Of a DNA stretch of 14,957 nt, positions 7,484-12,715 are shown piece after piece. The notes under the pieces are model-generated. The model was not told where the DNA came from. It did no database searches and was given only the letters and a program-made list of their open reading frames with translations. The translations under genes were made by a program, and so were the position numbers. Each line of letters opens with the position of its first letter. The stretch's first letter is position 1. Origin of the DNA: Thermodesulfobacteriota bacterium (GTDB taxonomy: Bacteria > Desulfobacterota_D > UBA1144 > Nemesobacterales > UBA2774); assembly GCA_039028315.1 (NCBI GenBank), contig JBCCIH010000028.1:1-14957 (forward strand). Direction: 5' to 3'.

Positions 7484-8653
7484 TTAGGACGGTATTGTGG
7501 TGTTTAGCCTAATTGCCTCGATCATTATCTCGGCCGATCTATAAAACTCTTCGAGCACAAGATATTCGTTTACTGTGTGAAGTTCATACATTCCAGTGCC
7601 AAGATTAGCGCATTCTATTCCAAATTTATTAAAGTAGTTTGCGTCGCATCCGCCCCCTGAAGTGTGGTGCTTGATTTTGTGCCCGAGATTTTTAACTGCA
7701 GTATCTATAAGCATTACAGGCCGTGAATTTGCATCAACATCCATTTTGTCATAGCTCCTCTCAATAAACTCCTCAAGTTTGGCCACATGTGTAATACCCT
7801 CTGGTGTTAAATCATCATGAAGAGTAACCTGGTAATTAGCCACCGCTTTATGAAAACACTCTCTCATATGATCGACTTGATTTTTGAGTGTCTCCTCATC
7901 GTGGCTTCTGGTCTCACCGACTACTTTTACGGTTTTTGGAATGATGTTTGTTGCTCTCCCGCCACCTATAACGCCAATATTGGCAGTGGTGAATTCGTCA
8001 ATTCTTCCAAGAGTCATTTTCGAGATTGCTTCACTAGCAATTTGTATAGCACTAAGGCCATTTTCCGGACACAGCCCGGCATGTGCTTCAAGTCCGTGAA
8101 CTATGAAATCTAGCTTTTCTGCGGAAGGGCATCTTAGTACGAGCCTGTCGGGTGTACTGCTGTCGAGCACTATTCCCATACGGGCATTGAATTTGGACAT
8201 ATCAATGTGCTTTGATCCTAAAAGGCCAATTTCTTCACATATTGTAAAAGCTATTTCTATATCGCCGTGTGCAAGGCCTTGTTCTTTTATTACTCTTATC
8301 GCCTCAACTATTACCGCAATACCGCTTTTATCATCACTGCCTAGAATTGTAGTACCGTCGCTTTTTAATATTCCATCTTCAATTTTGGGCTTGATTCCCT
8401 CACCTGGCCCAACTGTGTCCATATGGGCGGAGATGAAAAAGGGTGGGGCGCTTGGTTTGTTGCCCTCTAGTTTTACTATTAGATTGCCGACATTCCCGCC
8501 CACTTTCTCTCCTGCATCATCATAAAAACATTCGGCACCGAGTTCTTCCATGTCTTTTTGCAATTTTGTTGCAACATCTTTTTCCTTTTTTGACAAGCTG
8601 TCGATACGAATAATCTCCATAACATGCTCTGTCATTCTTTCTTTTTCGATCAT
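7484..8653 (-). CDS. PepT-like M20 family metallopeptidase
   Basis: This 389-residue cytoplasmic di-zinc exopeptidase is of the tripeptidase-T-like M20 group. The metal and catalytic residues are all present: His77 and Asp79 in SAHMDT, bridging Asp107 in GSDDKSG, catalytic Glu140 and ligand Glu141 in CEEIGLLG, Asp164 in LDSS, and His359 in ELHTVNE. The dimerisation (lid) domain spans about 178-290 with GLEAHAG (187-193), and SGGGCDANYF (332-341) is typical of PepT-like proteins. It likely cleaves small peptides or N-acyl amino acids. ATG 8653 is supported by GGAG at 8661-8664 with a 7-base spacer. It is the first gene of the run that continues with sirB, the HAD gene and the acyl-CoA synthetase. 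An ArsR-type operator candidate lies upstream. Confidence 0.9.
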   Translation of the reverse strand: MIEKERMTEHVMEIIRIDSLSKKEKDVATKLQKDMEELGAECFYDDAGEKVGGNVGNLIVKLEGNKPSAPPFFISAHMDTVGPGEGIKPKIEDGILKSDGTTILGSDDKSGIAVIVEAIRVIKEQGLAHGDIEIAFTICEEIGLLGSKHIDMSKFNARMGIVLDSSTPDRLVLRCPSAEKLDFIVHGLEAHAGLCPENGLSAIQIASEAISKMTLGRIDEFTTANIGVIGGGRATNIIPKTVKVVGETRSHDEETLKNQVDHMRECFHKAVANYQVTLHDDLTPEGITHVAKLEEFIERSYDKMDVDANSRPVMLIDTAVKNLGHKIKHHTSGGGCDANYFNKFGIECANLGTGMYELHTVNEYLVLEEFYRSAEIMIEAIRLNTTIPS

Positions 8654-8715
8654 GAAATTGCTCCGCTGTTTTTAACTATTATGTTTTCAATAACCCATCA
8701 ATTTTATATAAGTTC

Positions 8716-8744
8716 AGTATAACTAATTGGTTATTAATTAGAAA
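8716..8744 (-). promoter_or_regulatory. Candidate promoter and ArsR operator upstream of the M20 peptidase operon
   Basis: On the minus strand a possible -10 TATACT (8716-8721) follows a weak -35 TTTCTA (8739-8744) at 17 bp. Between them is the imperfect 14-bp palindrome TAACCAATTAGTTA (8720-8733; one mismatched pair). The word AATTAGTTATA (8718-8728) nearly repeats those upstream of both arsR genes. An overlapping inverted repeat, CTAATT-7-AATTAG, covers 8723-8741. The repeated word is seen directly; promoter and operator roles are inferred. Confidence 0.35.
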
Positions 8745-8774
8745 TGAAGAATCATTAAGATAAAACTCTACTTG

Positions 8775-8789
8775 CCAATCTGTGATTGG
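8775..8789. repeat. Perfect 15-bp inverted repeat
   Basis: CCAATC-TGT-GATTGG has two perfect 6-bp arms and a 3-bp spacer. It lies in the 185-bp gap between the arsR stop (8839) and the M20 peptidase start. On the minus strand no T-run follows, so it is not a canonical intrinsic terminator. It could be an operator or a weak 3' hairpin of the arsR transcript. Confidence 0.5.
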
Positions 8790-8838
8790 ATACAATTAAG
8801 GTAGCAGCGGATTAGGTAGTTTACGCTTTAAATTAGAT

Positions 8839-9093
8839 TTACTTGGCTATATCTTGAAGTGATTCAATAACCTTATCTAATTTAGGCTTGTTTAGAGAAT
8901 ATATTCTATTTTGCTTAACCTTTCTCTCTTTAATCAAGCCGGCTTCTTTGAGTATTTTCAGGTGGTTAGACACCGTAGGTTGTGAAATTTTAAACCTGCG
9001 GGCAATCTCACCTGCGTTTGCATCCTCTTTACCTAAAATATGCAAAATCTTTCTTCTTCTCTCGTCACTTATGGCTTTGAAGGAACACCCCAT
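8839..9093 (-). CDS. ArsR/SdpR-type winged-helix repressor (copy 1)
   Basis: This 84-residue protein is almost entirely one winged helix-turn-helix domain: KAISDERRRKIL (6-17), the HTH with recognition helix SQPTVSNHLKILKEAG (about 37-52), and the wing ERKVKQNRIYSLNKP. It lacks the ELCVCDL metal-binding motif of ArsR/SmtB metal sensors. Its only cysteine is Cys3 (MGC), which the paralogue at 12172-12450 also has; about 45 of the first 75 residues are identical by eye. ATG 9093 is backed by GGAGG a few bases upstream. It has a good promoter of its own (9142-9170) and an operator-like repeat near the predicted transcription start, suggesting autorepression. It follows the short-chain dehydrogenase gene by 100 bp on the same strand. 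The sensed signal is unknown. Confidence 0.9.
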   Translation of the reverse strand: MGCSFKAISDERRRKILHILGKEDANAGEIARRFKISQPTVSNHLKILKEAGLIKERKVKQNRIYSLNKPKLDKVIESLQDIAK

Positions 9094-9120
9094 ATTACAA
9101 CCTCCGGGAGCAATCTGTTA

Positions 9121-9141
9121 TTTAGCTAATTATGTAAATAG
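9121..9141. promoter_or_regulatory. Candidate ArsR operator at the arsR copy 1 transcription start
   Basis: This contains the perfect 8-bp palindrome TTAGCTAA (9122-9129) and the near-inverted repeat CTAATTATGTAAATAG (9126-9141; one mismatched pair). On the minus strand AATTAGCTAAA (9121-9131) is the word shared with the upstream regions of arsR copy 2 and the M20 peptidase. It lies just downstream of the TATAAT box, the usual place for a repressor site. Function is inferred. Confidence 0.4.
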
Positions 9142-9170
9142 ATTATATAGGATAATGATTAGAAAATCAA
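9142..9170 (-). promoter_or_regulatory. Sigma70-type promoter for arsR copy 1
   Basis: On the minus strand TTGATT (9165-9170) and a perfect TATAAT (9142-9147) are separated by 17 bp. The predicted start is near 9135, about 42 bases before the ATG at 9093. This is the best promoter match found in the window. Confidence 0.55.
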
Positions 9171-9193
9171 AATTAATTTAATGCATTTTGGTA

Positions 9194-9898
9194 TTAGAAC
9201 TTCTCTACGCTTGGTCGAAGGTCCATCTCGAGTGTCCAAGCAGTGGGATCTTGGAGGTGAATTTGCCAGTATTGCTCGGCGATAGACTCGGGGGATAAAA
9301 ATGATCCGGGTTCTCTATCAGGGTATCTTTTTATGTAGTCTTGGTTTAGGATCTGCCCATCGATGATGACATGAGCCACGTGGATTCCCTTTGGGCCAAG
9401 TTCTCTGGCAATTGACTGCGAGAGCGCTCTTAGGCCGAATTTTCCTACTGCGAGTCCTGAGAAATTTGCGCTGCCTCTTAGCGACGCGGTTGCACCTGTG
9501 AAAATTATTGTGCCTTTTTTCCTTCTCAACATGGAAGCAAGAACCAACTTTGAGCTGATAAAACCTCCAAGGCAGTTTGATTCCCATGCGCTTACAAAAT
9601 CATCAGTCTTTAATTTTTGTATGCCTTGCATCTTAAATTGCCCGGCATTATATATCATTACATCTATATTCTTTCCAAACTTTTTAAAAATCTTTTCAAA
9701 TGCGGATTTCAACTTTGTTTCTTTGGTAACATCTGCTGCAAAGACTTCAATCTCTCCGTCAATTTGTTTCTTGATAGATAATAAGCGTTCTTTATTTCTT
9801 GAAACTATGGCTACACTGTAGCCTTCTGAGGCAAACTTTTTCGCTAAGGCAAGCCCGAGCCCCGGACCCGCTCCTAATATTACTGCAACTTTATTCAT
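9194..9898 (-). CDS. Short-chain dehydrogenase/reductase-like protein lacking the catalytic tyrosine
   Basis: This 234-residue Rossmann protein has the cofactor loop GAGPGLG (9-15), Asp56 in the ADVT segment, NAG (84-86) and Asn108 of the classical SDR family. The YxxxK active site is changed: Lys153 is present in LAVGKFGL, but the position four residues before it is Leu149, not Tyr. The serine region (FTGATASL, 133-140) also departs from the usual ISS pattern. The downstream segment RELGPKGIHVAHVIIDG (165-181) is, from memory, common to a widespread SDR subgroup that also lacks this Tyr. It may bind NAD(P) without ordinary alcohol dehydrogenase chemistry. It starts 15 bp after the doxX-like gene stop, so the two are probably co-transcribed. 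Substrate unknown; a role in modifying the polyketide product is only inference. Confidence 0.87.
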   Translation of the reverse strand: MNKVAVILGAGPGLGLALAKKFASEGYSVAIVSRNKERLLSIKKQIDGEIEVFAADVTKETKLKSAFEKIFKKFGKNIDVMIYNAGQFKMQGIQKLKTDDFVSAWESNCLGGFISSKLVLASMLRRKKGTIIFTGATASLRGSANFSGLAVGKFGLRALSQSIARELGPKGIHVAHVIIDGQILNQDYIKRYPDREPGSFLSPESIAEQYWQIHLQDPTAWTLEMDLRPSVEKF

Positions 9899-9913
9899 AA
9901 GATTTATTCCCGT

Positions 9914-10351
9914 TTAGTGAACTAATGCTTTATCAATTGACCATTTGCCTCCGCCTTTAATCAAAACCACAAGACTAAGGCCAAGTGCTAGTAGGTGATA
10001 CTCAAATCCCTCTCCGGCCTGATTGCCGAACCAATTCATGAAAAATCCATACTGTAAGTGAACCATAAAAATGGCTCCTAGCATTATTATTGCTATTCCA
10101 AGCGCTGCAAGCCTAGTTAAAAGCCCAATTATAAGTGCAATAGCCCCAAATGATTCTCCAATAATAATGAGTATAGCTACAGCGGTAGGAATTCCGCTTC
10201 CAACGAAGAAATCCACAGTACCTGAAAACCCAGCGCCCCCAAACATACCTAAGAGTTTCTGAAGTCCGTGGGGCAGAATAACAATGCCTAGAAATATTCT
10301 TGCTAAGAAGACGCCAAAATCATCATCTGTATGAAGCAGTGATCCCATCAT
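9914..10351 (-). CDS. DoxX-family membrane protein
   Basis: This roughly 145-residue integral membrane protein has four hydrophobic helices (about 14-35, 55-78, 80-100 and 118-136). It carries DoxX family features: RIFLGIVILPHGLQKL near the N terminus, GESFGAIALIIGLLTRLAA in the middle, and the conserved final segment EYHLLALGLSLVVLIKGGGKWSIDK. Relatives include the thiosulfate:quinone oxidoreductase subunit DoxD/DoxX and many uncharacterised small membrane proteins linked to redox or quinone chemistry. GGAGG (complement of 10355-10359) lies 3 bases before ATG 10351 and 6 bases before the adjacent in-frame ATG 10348. The second ATG, giving 144 residues, is therefore the more likely start. It sits 68 bp after the methyltransferase and 15 bp before the SDR gene. 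Confidence 0.88.
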   Translation of the reverse strand: MMGSLLHTDDDFGVFLARIFLGIVILPHGLQKLLGMFGGAGFSGTVDFFVGSGIPTAVAILIIIGESFGAIALIIGLLTRLAALGIAIIMLGAIFMVHLQYGFFMNWFGNQAGEGFEYHLLALGLSLVVLIKGGGKWSIDKALVH

Positions 10352-10385
10352 ATGCCTCCGTATTCTTAATTTATTAACAATATGA

Positions 10386-10414
10386 TTTTATCCCAAGTGC
10401 AGCTGTATAATCAA
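10386..10414 (-). promoter_or_regulatory. Possible internal promoter for the doxX-SDR pair
   Basis: On the minus strand TTGATT (10409-10414) and ATAAAA (10386-10391) are separated by 17 bp in the 68-bp gap between the methyltransferase stop and doxX. It may allow doxX-SDR expression apart from the polyketide synthase pair. Pattern match only. Confidence 0.3.
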
Positions 10415-10419
10415 CCCTA

Positions 10420-10926
10420 TTATTTAAGTTGGGATAATGCACTCTCTTCAATATTTATTCTTCTCCTGAGCAAAATAAGGTTTAAGACTGTGAAAATAGA
10501 AGCTGTGATATAGCATGAAAATATAAGTGGTATAACTGCAATTTCGATTATAACGGCTAGATAGTTTGGATGCTTTATATATTTATATGGTCCTGAAGCT
10601 ATTGCCTGGCTGCCCGGTATAACTAGGATTTTGGTATTCCAATATTGCCCCAAAGAGCTTATAGCCCAGTAACGTAGAATTTGCGTGAAAATAAAAATTA
10701 CTAAAAGAGCTGGCCAATACGGACTTAGGCTTGTTTGTAGAAAAATATATTCTGCGATCAGGGAGACAAAAAATGCTATGTGCATAAGTACTATGACTTT
10801 ATATCCCTTAGCATCATATTCTACGGCGCCTCTTTGTTTAACAAAATTTTCGTTTCGTTTGGCTAAGAATAGTTCAGAGATTCTCTGCAACACTAGAATA
10901 ATTATAAAGATCCAAAAAATGCTCAT
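10420..10926 (-). CDS. bpsB: Isoprenylcysteine-methyltransferase-like enzyme, BpsB/SrsB type polyketide O-methyltransferase
   Basis: This 168-residue integral membrane protein has about five hydrophobic segments. It carries the ICMT signature GPYKYIKHPNY (112-122), with the His119-Pro120-Asn121-Tyr122 S-adenosylmethionine site, and an RINIEESAL tail (156-164) with the Glu160-Glu161 pair. Its ATG overlaps the stop of the type III polyketide synthase in an ATGA sequence (10923-10926), so translation is almost surely coupled. That arrangement is the one known for Bacillus BpsA-BpsB and Streptomyces SrsA-SrsB, where the membrane methyltransferase O-methylates alkylpyrones or alkylresorcinols. By family and context the same role is proposed here. 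A protein isoprenylcysteine substrate is unlikely in a bacterium. The gene symbol follows the functional analogue and is not proven. Confidence 0.85.
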   Translation of the reverse strand: MSIFWIFIIILVLQRISELFLAKRNENFVKQRGAVEYDAKGYKVIVLMHIAFFVSLIAEYIFLQTSLSPYWPALLVIFIFTQILRYWAISSLGQYWNTKILVIPGSQAIASGPYKYIKHPNYLAVIIEIAVIPLIFSCYITASIFTVLNLILLRRRINIEESALSQLK

Positions 10927-11987
10927 ATTATTTCAAATAGGATTATCTCTGAGCTAAACCCGGGACCTAGGGCAGAAATAATACCGTGCTCCCCAGCACC
11001 ATATTGTTTTTGATCCATAATTTCGTTTAGAACATAGAGCACAGTAGGGGAGGACATGTTGCCGTGTTCTTTAAGAACTTTTCTTGACTGGGCAAATGTA
11101 CCTTCTAAAAGCCCAAGAGACGCCTCATACTCCAAGAGCACTTTAGCCCCTCCGGGATGAACGGCGTAGTGTTTCAAATCTGATATTGATAATCCGCTAT
11201 CTTTAAGGATATCTTCGATATTGGACTTAACCTCATTTCTAACGATTGTAGGAATATCTTTACTGAAAATAGCTTTAAAGCCGTCATCAATCACTTCCCA
11301 GCCCATAACGCCAAGTGAATCATAGTAGGTAGTGCTTAGTGATCTAACTAAATTGAATTTGGAATTGTTAGACAGCCTGTGATCATCGCCTGCTACGATA
11401 GAAGCTGCAGCACCATCTGAGAATAGTGCTAGAGATACTATGTTACTTTTCGCATAGTCCTCTCTATGAAAAGCTAGGCTGCATATCTCAAGTGCAATCA
11501 GGAGCACAGCGCTATCTGGATAAGCTTTTGTATATTCCATTGCCCGCGAAAGCCCTACAGCGCCGCCTACGCATCCAAGCCCCCATATAGGAGTTCTCTT
11601 TATGTGCTGGTCCAGATTTAATTCGTTTATAAGGTGAGCGTCTACACTTGGTGTAGAAATTCCTGTACTGGTTACAAACATAATGTGATCTATCTCACTT
11701 AAATCAGCTCCGCATTTCTCTAGGCAATTATTTATTGCTGATTTTGATAACAGAATTGAGTTTTCAAGGTAGGAATCTGATCTTTGTACGAAGCTCTTAG
11801 AGTCGTCAAACCACTCTCTTGGATGAACAAAGTGTCTTGTTTCTATGAGGGAGTTATCAAACACACCCAGCATACGATTAATGTAATGCTCGTTATCACT
11901 AAAGAGCTCTTTAGCAAATACCTTTACTTCGCATTGGTTAAAATTGTAGGGAACATCTGCTGTTCCAATTGAGATTACTCGTGACAT
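10923..11987 (-). CDS. bpsA: Type III polyketide synthase (chalcone/stilbene synthase family)
   Basis: This 354-residue cytoplasmic homodimeric condensing enzyme would extend a fatty acyl-CoA starter with malonyl-CoA to alkylpyrones or alkylresorcinols. The thiolase-fold catalytic triad is intact: Cys139 in WGLGCVGGA, His277 in HPGGAK and Asn310 in EHGNMSSPT. The C-terminal GPG loop (ALGPGFSSE, 339-347) is also present. ATG 11987 is chosen because the conserved N terminus (MSRVISIGTADVPYNF) begins there; an in-frame extension to 12083 would run through an intrinsic terminator and add an unlike 32 residues. Only a weak GAAG ribosome site precedes it. The stop overlaps the methyltransferase start by 4 bp. 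The product spectrum cannot be read from sequence; the bacterial BpsA/SrsA-like arrangement favours long-chain phenolic lipids over flavonoid-type products. Confidence 0.93.
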   Translation of the reverse strand: MSRVISIGTADVPYNFNQCEVKVFAKELFSDNEHYINRMLGVFDNSLIETRHFVHPREWFDDSKSFVQRSDSYLENSILLSKSAINNCLEKCGADLSEIDHIMFVTSTGISTPSVDAHLINELNLDQHIKRTPIWGLGCVGGAVGLSRAMEYTKAYPDSAVLLIALEICSLAFHREDYAKSNIVSLALFSDGAAASIVAGDDHRLSNNSKFNLVRSLSTTYYDSLGVMGWEVIDDGFKAIFSKDIPTIVRNEVKSNIEDILKDSGLSISDLKHYAVHPGGAKVLLEYEASLGLLEGTFAQSRKVLKEHGNMSSPTVLYVLNEIMDQKQYGAGEHGIISALGPGFSSEIILFEII

Positions 11988-12055
11988 TTTATTCTTCGCT
12001 GTTATAGAACTTGTATTAATTGTAGCTGAGAGTGAGTAAAAATACTTGAAAAAAG

Positions 12056-12096
12056 AAAAAGCCGCTTTGGCCCCGCTAAGCACAAAGCGACTTTTT
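12056..12096 (-). terminator. Intrinsic terminator between arsR copy 2 and the polyketide synthase
   Basis: Arms at 12083-12096 and 12056-12069 form a 14-bp stem around a 13-base loop in the minus-strand RNA, with one G-U wobble and otherwise perfect pairing. The stem is followed by further Ts (the complement of 12047-12055). In the plus-strand RNA the same position is a C-A mismatch, which suggests selection for minus-strand termination. It ends arsR transcription before the synthase start at 11987. Confidence 0.8.
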
Positions 12097-12109
12097 CTAA
12101 TTTATCTAT

Positions 12110-12136
12110 AGCTTAAATTCAAATTTAAATTAAGCT
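12110..12136. repeat. AT-rich inverted repeat downstream of arsR copy 2
   Basis: AGCTTAA (12110-12116) and TTAAGCT (12130-12136) are perfect 7-bp arms around a 13-bp AT spacer. It lies between the arsR stop (12172) and the terminator (12096). It may be an RNA hairpin protecting the arsR transcript, or a protein site; it could also be chance in AT-rich DNA. Confidence 0.35.
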
Positions 12137-12171
12137 GTGAGAGACTTCATGATAAAAAACTTTCAGTAATA

Positions 12172-12450
12172 TCAGGCTCTTAAAGCTCCTTTTTGTTTAG
12201 CTGAAAGTGAATCAAGAAAATACTTCATGCCGTCAATCTCTGGTTTGTTAAGAGAGTAAAGACGATTTTGTCTTACTTTACGCTCATTAACAATATCAGC
12301 TTCTTTCAAAATCTTTAGGTGATTGGAGATAGCAGGCTTGGATATATCAAACTTGCTAGCTATATCTCCTGCGGCAGTTTCACCTTGGCTTAAAAATTCC
12401 AGAATCTTTCGTCTGGTATCATCAGCAATGGCTTTATATGGGCAACCCAT
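12172..12450 (-). CDS. ArsR/SdpR-type winged-helix repressor (copy 2)
   Basis: This 92-residue paralogue of the regulator at 8839-9093 shares MGC at the start, RRKIL, the recognition helix SKPAISNHLKILKEA and the wing ERKVRQNRLYSLNKP. Because the recognition helices differ at only a few positions, both could bind the same site. The ArsR metal motif is absent; Cys3 is the only cysteine and is shared with copy 1. The tail (AKQKGALRA) is longer. ATG 12450 has a strong AGGAGGG ribosome site (complement of 12459-12465). It lies upstream of the polyketide synthase on the same strand but is cut off from it by a strong terminator. It is divergent from pepA across 265 bp. A palindrome at 12492-12504, upstream of its start, suggests autoregulation. 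Confidence 0.9.
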   Translation of the reverse strand: MGCPYKAIADDTRRKILEFLSQGETAAGDIASKFDISKPAISNHLKILKEADIVNERKVRQNRLYSLNKPEIDGMKYFLDSLSAKQKGALRA

Positions 12451-12491
12451 TTTTAATTCCCTCCTAAATTATTAGATTGTTACTTCAATAT

Positions 12492-12506
12492 TTAGTTTAA
12501 CTAATT
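12492..12506. promoter_or_regulatory. Candidate ArsR operator upstream of arsR copy 2
   Basis: TTAGTTTAACTAA (12492-12504) has perfect 6-bp arms around one central base. On the minus strand, AATTAGTTAAA (12496-12506) matches the word upstream of arsR copy 1 (AATTAGCTAAA) and of the M20 peptidase (AATTAGTTATA). No convincing -10/-35 pair could be fixed around it. Operator function is inferred. Confidence 0.45.
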
Positions 12507-12574
12507 TCGAGTCTGAAAGCTAGTACTTTTTTTTAAATTTCAGTTTTTTAAATAAATCGTTTCATATCTATGCA

Positions 12575-12603
12575 TTGTATCAAGCTATAAAGGTAATGAT
12601 AAT
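12575..12603 (+). promoter_or_regulatory. Possible promoter for pepA
   Basis: TTGTAT (12575-12580) and GATAAT (12598-12603) are separated by 17 bp. This would give a leader of about 105 bases before the TTG start at 12716. The whole 12451-12715 gap is very AT-rich and offers other weak matches; no riboswitch, small gene or repeat beyond the 12492 palindrome was seen in it. Confidence 0.3.
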
Positions 12604-12715
12604 ATCAAATATGCCAATATAAATTGTATAAAAATCCATAAATTTCCGTTATAAATCTTAAATGGTATTCTAAGTTAAAGATATCATATAAACATCAAAC
12701 AGGGGGTAGCATCAA

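Noticed and set aside
8103..8525. A 140-codon open frame on the plus strand antisense to the M20 peptidase gene
   Set aside because: It lies wholly inside a gene with complete catalytic motifs. Its translation is serine/proline/isoleucine-rich and resembles no family, typical of a complementary-strand shadow.
11988..12083. Longer start for the type III polyketide synthase
   Set aside because: The extra 32 codons overlap a strong intrinsic terminator hairpin, and the encoded residues lie before the conserved family N terminus.
12110..12136. Second terminator for arsR copy 2
   Set aside because: The stem is only 7 bp and AT-rich with no following T-run on the minus strand; recorded only as an inverted repeat.
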